This document shows positions 59,231 through 64,000 of a stretch of DNA of 64,000 bases, piece after piece. The stretch spans positions 1 to 64,000 of the forward strand of contig CANJIU010000042.1 of the NCBI GenBank assembly GCA_947474365.1, written 5' to 3'. The notes below the pieces were generated by a model that was not told the DNA's origin, made no database searches, and saw only the letters and a program-made list of their open reading frames with translations. This stretch comes from Opitutia bacterium. GTDB taxonomy: Bacteria; Verrucomicrobiota; Verrucomicrobiia; Opitutales; Opitutaceae. Position 1 is the stretch's first letter. Each line of letters opens with the position of its first letter. A program made the translations under genes and the position numbers.

Positions 59231-61200
59231 GGAAAGGTAACGCGAAATACCGCACCGTAACCGGGCTGCAGCGGATCAACACTGATGGTCGCGTTGAGAT
59301 TAGCGAGGATGTCGCTGCAGATGGCAAGTCCGAGCCCAAACCCTGACGACTTGGTGGTTTGGAAGGGTTGAAAAAGTTTTGGCCGAATCTCTGCCGATAT
59401 ACCCGAACCGCTATCGGCAACCGCCATCTCGATTCCATTGGGAGTGTTGCGTGTCGAAATCTTCACCCACCGCTGACGCCCTTGATGCAATTCAACCGCT
59501 TGGATCGCGTTGAAACACAGATTCAGCATCACCTGTTTAGCGGCCGAAGCATCGGTATACGCCCGATCGGGAGAGGCGCCGAACTCAGTCACGAATTGTA
59601 TGTCGCGATGCACCGCCTTGGTCGCAACGAGCTCGAGGCTCGAACGAAGTAGGGGGTGTAATTCGATTAGTTTGGTTTCGTAGGTCCGGGGTGCAGCCAA
59701 ATCGAGCAATTGCTGGGTCAGTTGATCAATTCGTGCAACTTCATCCCCGATAAGGGAAAAGAACTTCTCCCGAAACTTAGGATCATGGTGATGGGTGGGC
59801 AAGAGTTGAACAAACGTTTTGATCGAAACCAGTGGGTTGCGAATTTCATGAGCCAAACTTGCTCCAAGCAGACCGACCGTGGCTAGTTGCTCGGCATGTT
59901 GAACCTTCGCGGAAAAGTGCGCGCGTTCCAGAGCATTTTCTATAATCGAGGCTAGCTCTAAAAGGAGCGTTACCTGTGGAAATGTATAAGGACGACGAGA
60001 TGCACCTACGCCCACTCCAACGACCAATGTAAGAGATGGGCCGTCCTCAATTACAACCAAGCCAAGCTCATGCACCGAGAGAAATCTTCCCAAAGCATCT
60101 CGCTCTGGCGTCAAGCGCTCACGCATTATCCGCTCCGGAGTGACCCACCGAAGCTGACGCAAAGCGACTCCAGCAGGTGAATCCCCAGACAATTCGATAC
60201 CACTTCCAATCCACAAATCCTTCTGCCCCGATAGAACGATAGCACGATCAGTCTGCCCCCACCCCTTTAGGATTGAAGAGAAAGCCTGCTCCAAATTCCC
60301 AAGTCGTGTTTCCCTTTGAGCGACAGCGAATGCAGCCAGTCGAACTGTACCTGCCTGAGGGAAGAAGTCGAAAATTCTATCGAGTTTCCCTCCAATAATT
60401 GCCGCGAACCATAATACAACGGCTGTGGTAATGAGCAACGCAAACGGGCCTGGAAGCATGAAGTCCATTCCCAATTTTACCGCAAAAGCCACCAAGGCGC
60501 AGAGCGAGACGAGAAGCGATTTCTCAATTACCAATAATAGAATCTGTCGAGCATCCAAAATCCGGTAGGTCGTAATCGCAAAAATCATTCCCGCATAGAA
60601 ACCAAGTATAACAATCGGCTGCAGTAGTATGTAAATCCTTTGGTGCGTAATTGCATTCAAACCCATTAAAGCAAGAATAACAACCGCCATAGAGCATCCA
60701 CCCCCAAGCCAAACTTGCAACTCCAACCTCCGCACCCCGGTCAATCTACTAAGAGCACGATAAGCGTTTCCAAATACATACGCATACATGCATGAAATTA
60801 AAATTATATACGCATAATAACCCCAACCTCGAATTCGCACCAGAGGGGTTGAATGCGCGGGAATAAAAGAGTCTGAATAGCAAATAAACACCAATACCGA
60901 AGCAGAAACGATCCATCCTCCCGCGCGACCAAGGAGATAGCTCCATGAAAAACGAAAAGTCCCGGCGATATTCTCTTTCACCAGCCAGTAATGAAATGGG
61001 ACCCAAGCGCTAATAGCGCACGCAGTTCTAAGCCAAAAAACCGCTCCGACTGATGCAGTTGCTAAATATAATGTTATTAACCACGCACTAAGGTGAAGTG
61101 AACAACTAAACGAAACACGATTCTCCGGTCGTGCAGGGTTCGACCAGAAAATCAACGAACCGACCACAGCAACAATTACTGCCGCAATCAAAGTTAACAT
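59209..61200 (-). CDS. Membrane sensor histidine kinase
   Basis: A 663-residue protein. About eight hydrophobic helices span 1-270, including an aromatic-rich loop (about 105-130). A GAF-like region occupies about 285-425. HisKA has S-L-A-H-E-I-R-N-P-L-V-S-I-K (His451). The ATPase keeps all boxes: N564 in L-N-L-C-F-N-A, A-D-S-G-S-G (D596) and G-F-G-L-G-L-A-I. The layout is similar to PrsK-like and 7TM-type kinases that sense hydrophobic ligands. It overlaps the synthase-like gene by 7 bases. The membrane part is clearly more AT-rich than the rest of the window. Confidence 0.92.
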   Translation of the reverse strand: MLTLIAAVIVAVVGSLIFWSNPARPENRVSFSCSLHLSAWLITLYLATASVGAVFWLRTACAISAWVPFHYWLVKENIAGTFRFSWSYLLGRAGGWIVSASVLVFICYSDSFIPAHSTPLVRIRGWGYYAYIILISCMYAYVFGNAYRALSRLTGVRRLELQVWLGGGCSMAVVILALMGLNAITHQRIYILLQPIVILGFYAGMIFAITTYRILDARQILLLVIEKSLLVSLCALVAFAVKLGMDFMLPGPFALLITTAVVLWFAAIIGGKLDRIFDFFPQAGTVRLAAFAVAQRETRLGNLEQAFSSILKGWGQTDRAIVLSGQKDLWIGSGIELSGDSPAGVALRQLRWVTPERIMRERLTPERDALGRFLSVHELGLVVIEDGPSLTLVVGVGVGASRRPYTFPQVTLLLELASIIENALERAHFSAKVQHAEQLATVGLLGASLAHEIRNPLVSIKTFVQLLPTHHHDPKFREKFFSLIGDEVARIDQLTQQLLDLAAPRTYETKLIELHPLLRSSLELVATKAVHRDIQFVTEFGASPDRAYTDASAAKQVMLNLCFNAIQAVELHQGRQRWVKISTRNTPNGIEMAVADSGSGISAEIRPKLFQPFQTTKSSGFGLGLAICSDILANLNATISVDPLQPGYGAVFRVTFPCQPLSS

Positions 61201-62405
61201 TGTTCGACTATCATGCTAGCATTAACACTCCCAACACCATGTGCATTTATTAACATAGAACGGTTTGAAATCGCACGCGGTTTGTTACAAAGGTTAAGTG
61301 GGCAGGCTGGGTCGGGGTAGTTCCAATTGACGGTTGGAGGCATCAAACCTGACCGTTGTGAAAGCGCGGCCACAGCAACTTGAATGGCAGGTGCCGCTCC
61401 TAGTGCACTCCCAATGGCACCCTTAATTGAAAACACCGGAATTTCCGGCAGCTTGTCTCCAAATGTAATATACATTGATCTTGCCTCACCCTCATCGACG
61501 AGCCTATGGCCAGGCCCCCATGCATTGATACATTCAATTTGACTTGGTCTGAGATGGGCTTCCGCAAGCGCCAACCTCGTCGACTCAATCATTCCGCTAC
61601 ACAAACTTTCGGGATGATCGTTAGCGAAACCGTATCCCGAAATATAGGAATAACCCTGGCGCGGACTTGATTCCGGTTCCAGCACAAACATACACGCGCC
61701 CTCACTTACGACTCCGGTAGTACGCCACAAATCAAATGGTCTGGCAATTCGATCTGCCATTTCTTCAGTAGGTGGTGTGAGTCCGGCAGAGCGCAACTCA
61801 AGCATCGGGAACCGATGAATTGGACACTCAGTTCCGCCGCATATCGCGATATCCACTTCTCCAGTAGATATTAACTGCGCCGCACGACCGATTGCATCGA
61901 GACCTGAGCAACACGAAGTTTGAATCGCCATAGTTCGCGCAGTAACCCCACAAAGCTTACTCACAAGTTCAACCACACTGGTCAAAGTTGTCGTAAAAAC
62001 GACTCTCGCTTGAGCAGCCCGGACACCTTTCCGGTGCACCGCTTCAATAGCACCTCCAATACCTCCGAAATCCAGTAAAGATGAACCCGTAACGACGGCA
62101 CAACGCGTCCGCTGTAATTCGCTGGATGAAATTCCAGCATCCCCCAAGGCTAAAAAAGCACCCGACACCGCGAATAGTGTGTGTCGAGCTGTCCCTTTGG
62201 GCAATTCGCCACGATTTGATACATATTTCCCTATTTCGAAATTTGAAACATAGGCCGCAACAAAAGGCCCAAATTCTTCACCGAACTTTCCGTACGCCCT
62301 AACTCGGCTCACCGGCTCCAAAATCCCCTTCCAAAACGCCTCTCTCCCAATTCCTGCCGGAGTCACCGGGCCAATGCCCGTGATTTTTACGCGACGGCGC
62401 TTCAT
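61194..62405 (-). CDS. Ketoacyl-synthase-like protein with both active-site His replaced
   Basis: A 403-residue thiolase-fold protein of the FabF type. The nucleophile is kept (Cys165 in Q-T-S-C-C-S-G), as is Lys328 in F-S-I-K-G. The first catalytic His (N-A-H-G) is Trp296 in N-A-W-G, and the second (G-H) is Ser333 in G-S-A-L-G-A-A. The C-terminal gating loop G-F-G-G has become G-V-G-S. It may bind or transfer an acyl group through Cys165 but should not decarboxylate malonyl-ACP in the usual way. It overlaps the upstream receiver-kinase gene as ATGA and the downstream kinase by 7 bases. Confidence 0.88.
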   Translation of the reverse strand: MKRRRVKITGIGPVTPAGIGREAFWKGILEPVSRVRAYGKFGEEFGPFVAAYVSNFEIGKYVSNRGELPKGTARHTLFAVSGAFLALGDAGISSSELQRTRCAVVTGSSLLDFGGIGGAIEAVHRKGVRAAQARVVFTTTLTSVVELVSKLCGVTARTMAIQTSCCSGLDAIGRAAQLISTGEVDIAICGGTECPIHRFPMLELRSAGLTPPTEEMADRIARPFDLWRTTGVVSEGACMFVLEPESSPRQGYSYISGYGFANDHPESLCSGMIESTRLALAEAHLRPSQIECINAWGPGHRLVDEGEARSMYITFGDKLPEIPVFSIKGAIGSALGAAPAIQVAVAALSQRSGLMPPTVNWNYPDPACPLNLCNKPRAISNRSMLINAHGVGSVNASMIVEQC

Positions 62406-63553
62406 CCCTGCGGGGCCGTGGGAAAAACCAGCCGCACCGTCGTACCCTTGCCAACCATCGACTCAAGCGCAAATGAGGCGCCATGCGTCCCAGCCAGATG
62501 GCGACAGATGCTGAGCCCCAATCCCGTCCCGCTGGCCTTGCTGGTGAAACCTCCGTGGAGGGCACGCTTGATCCGTTCTGCATCCATCCCACTCCCATTG
62601 TCAGCGACGGTCACCTCGACCTTTCCATCGCGGCTTTGAAGCGATACAGAGATTCGAGTGGCCCCGGCTTCAAGGGCATTCTTGAAGAGGTTTTGCAGGA
62701 TACGCATCAGTTCAAATTTCGATCCTCGCACGTCCGCGCGCTCCAAACCCATGGACTGGATCGCCACATTTCCAAAGAAAATCACCTGCTTAACCTCGAG
62801 AACGACCTGCACCAGATCGACAGTTCGAAATTCCGTCGCCTGCTTTGAAGCCAAGCGCCAGTTTTCGGACAGGTGATGGCAGTACTCCGCCGCTTTTTCC
62901 ACCATGGAGGAGAATTCAAGAATCTTCCTAGCCATTTCGGGATCCCGCTGGCCCAGCACTCGAGCTTCCTCCGCCACCAAGGCGGCATATCCAATCACGA
63001 CGGTCAATGGATTGTTTAAATCATGCACGAGTTCCACAGACGCGCGCGCCTGCCATATTTGCGGCTCGTTGGCCTGTATTTCACGCTTCAATGCCTCATT
63101 CAAGCCCTGTGCATCACTCGCGACCTGCGCCTGTGCTCGCCGCAAACGGGTCGCCGTGGCTTGGCGACGCATGGCCTCGATGAGTTCCGGAATATCCGGA
63201 GGTTTACGCAAATACTGATTCGCACCTGCCACCATCGCCTGTTGCGCAGTGTGGAGTGTGCCATATCCCGTCAGCATAATGACAGAAACATGCGGGTCGA
63301 TCTTGCGCAATTCCTCAAGCGTCCGGATTCCATCCATCTCCGGCATCCGAATGTCGAGCACGATGGCAGAAAAAGCCCGCTTCCGAATTTTCGCGAGCGC
63401 CTCTCTAGCCCGGTCGGCGGTCTCGACTGCAAAGTCCCCGGCAAGGCTGAACGCAATCGACTCGCGCGGACCATACTCATCGTCCACCACCAAGACAGCC
63501 GCCTTCTCCGCCGTATCAGGCAAAGTGAGACCCGGGGTATTCTCGATCAGCAT
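62402..63553 (-). CDS. Receiver-histidine kinase hybrid
   Basis: A 383-residue protein from the ATG at 63553. Residues 18-130 are an intact receiver: Asp24-Asp25, the phospho-acceptor Asp67 in V-L-D-I-R-M-P-E-M-D-G, Thr95 and Lys117. Then come a coiled coil (about 135-165), HisKA with L-V-H-D-L-N-N-P-L (His177), and a complete ATPase (N292 in F-K-N-A-L, A-D-N-G-S-G-M, G-T-G-L-G-L-S-I-C). There is no DNA-binding domain. A receiver in front of a kinase suggests phosphate input that modulates kinase activity. A longer frame to 63700 overlaps the divergent gene and is not used. First gene of the operon. Confidence 0.9.
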   Translation of the reverse strand: MLIENTPGLTLPDTAEKAAVLVVDDEYGPRESIAFSLAGDFAVETADRAREALAKIRKRAFSAIVLDIRMPEMDGIRTLEELRKIDPHVSVIMLTGYGTLHTAQQAMVAGANQYLRKPPDIPELIEAMRRQATATRLRRAQAQVASDAQGLNEALKREIQANEPQIWQARASVELVHDLNNPLTVVIGYAALVAEEARVLGQRDPEMARKILEFSSMVEKAAEYCHHLSENWRLASKQATEFRTVDLVQVVLEVKQVIFFGNVAIQSMGLERADVRGSKFELMRILQNLFKNALEAGATRISVSLQSRDGKVEVTVADNGSGMDAERIKRALHGGFTSKASGTGLGLSICRHLAGTHGASFALESMVGKGTTVRLVFPTAPQG

Positions 63554-63571
63554 GCGAAGTGGTGATGCAGA

Positions 63572-63586
63572 GTTGATGCGATCAAC
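63572..63586. promoter_or_regulatory. Candidate operator dyad between the operon and rmuC
   Basis: gttgat-gcg-atcaac, perfect 6-bp arms around 3 bases, 19 bases before the hybrid kinase start on the minus strand and 50 bases before the rmuC ATG. The position would let one regulator control both directions. Suggestive only. Confidence 0.35.
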
Positions 63587-63636
63587 GTGACGGTGAAGGA
63601 CCGCGACACAACCGTGTTTGCAGACGGCAATTTCAC

Positions 63637-64000
63637 ATGTCAAGGCACGCATCGAGGATTGATTCATCCGCACCAAGCGCTGACACTTCAACCGTGGCAT
63701 ATACCCTTGTTACCCTTCTGTCCGGTACAGTGGCCGCGAGCGTCGTTTGGCTGATATTCAGGGCCCACTCGGCGGCTCTCATTGAGCGGATCAGAGCGCG
63801 AGATGAGGAAAACACCCGGGTTAAAACCGAGGTCGAGATTCTGCGCATGGAGGTCACGCGACTTTCGGCCGCAAACGCACAACTTTCAACTCAGCTGGGT
63901 TCAGAACAAGCCTCGCAAGTCCGCTTAACCAACGAATTCAAGGCGCTCTCGGCCGATGCGTTACGAACCAACCGGAGTGACTTTCTCGAGCAGGCGAGGC
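63637..64000 (+). CDS. rmuC: RmuC-like DNA recombination protein, N-terminal part (cut by window edge)
   Basis: The frame from the ATG at 63637 gives 121 residues before the window ends. It has a short polar leader, one membrane helix (T-L-L-S-G-T-V-A-A-S-V-V-W-L-I-F), and a long charged coiled coil (E-R-I-R-A-R-D-E-E-N). It then continues with L-T-N-E-F-K-A-L-S-A-D-A-L-R-T-N-R-S-D-F-L, the entry to the RmuC nuclease-like domain. RmuC limits inversion at short inverted repeats. A GTG at 63694 is the other likely start and would begin nearer the helix. It is divergent from the signalling operon by about 84 bases. Confidence 0.8.
   Translation, partial: MSRHASRIDSSAPSADTSTVAYTLVTLLSGTVAASVVWLIFRAHSAALIERIRARDEENTRVKTEVEILRMEVTRLSAANAQLSTQLGSEQASQVRLTNEFKALSADALRTNRSDFLEQAR

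Noticed and set aside
1..64000. CRISPR array, rRNA or tRNA genes
   Set aside because: No regularly spaced identical repeats of 24-40 bases and no cloverleaf or rRNA sequence were noticed; a tRNA scan was not possible by eye, so short tRNAs are not excluded.

Overview
This is a high-GC bacterial chromosome segment. It most likely comes from a Verrucomicrobiota member close to Opitutaceae, an inference from gene content and not from a marker phylogeny. The pointers are a PVC-type dehydrogenase with a C-terminal c-type heme domain, an ECF sigma factor of the kind paired with a large Ser/Thr kinase carrying TPR repeats, an outer-membrane (LPS-type) glycosyltransferase locus, the MEP isoprenoid pathway, and frequent GTG/TTG starts with 4-base gene overlaps. 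I see no rRNA, tRNA or CRISPR array.

Layout. 1-5.5 kb: edge of an IS5-like transposase, then a minus-strand operon (LOG-domain fusion protein, purD, a secreted protein, a low-molecular-weight phosphatase) and a plus-strand FKBP isomerase. 5.5-8.7 kb: threonine aldolase-like enzyme, aroK, queG, thioesterase. 8.7-16.2 kb: a lipid/glycan locus with an ACP-dehydratase fusion, an active ketoacyl synthase, an MGDG-synthase-like glycosyltransferase and three other glycosyltransferases. 16.2-21.8 kb: lipoprotein, ptsI, ispE, pyrF, ispD, ispF. 21.8-37.8 kb: four paralogous oligopeptide-binding lipoproteins, an M28 peptidase, a sigma factor plus giant kinase, and the OppB/OppC permeases (no ATPase genes seen). 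37.9-44.1 kb: a VapBC-like pair fused by overlap to an MsbA-like exporter and LPS-type glycosyltransferases. 44.2-47.6 kb: dciA-like gene, rpsO, pnp. 47.8-56.6 kb: low-complexity secreted protein, TMTC-like membrane TPR protein, PVC-type heme protein, Gfo/Idh/MocA oxidoreductase, ABC-2 type ATPase.

The most unusual part is 56.6-63.6 kb. It is a minus-strand operon of five genes, every junction of which overlaps: receiver-histidine kinase hybrid, ketoacyl-synthase-like protein, membrane histidine kinase, cytosolic kinase-like protein with a degraded ATPase domain, and an aminoglycoside-nucleotidyltransferase-like protein. The synthase keeps its nucleophilic Cys but has Trp and Ser where both catalytic His should be. 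No DNA-binding regulator is encoded. I propose this as a candidate undescribed signalling or signal-synthesis system. The window ends in the start of an rmuC-like gene transcribed away from it.

Non-coding structure of note: an 11-bp-period repeat array at 35.54-35.62 kb, two perfect 11-bp hairpins placed against start codons (11.15 and 55.58 kb), mutually exclusive hairpins in the pnp leader, and a palindromic extragenic element at 42.2 kb.
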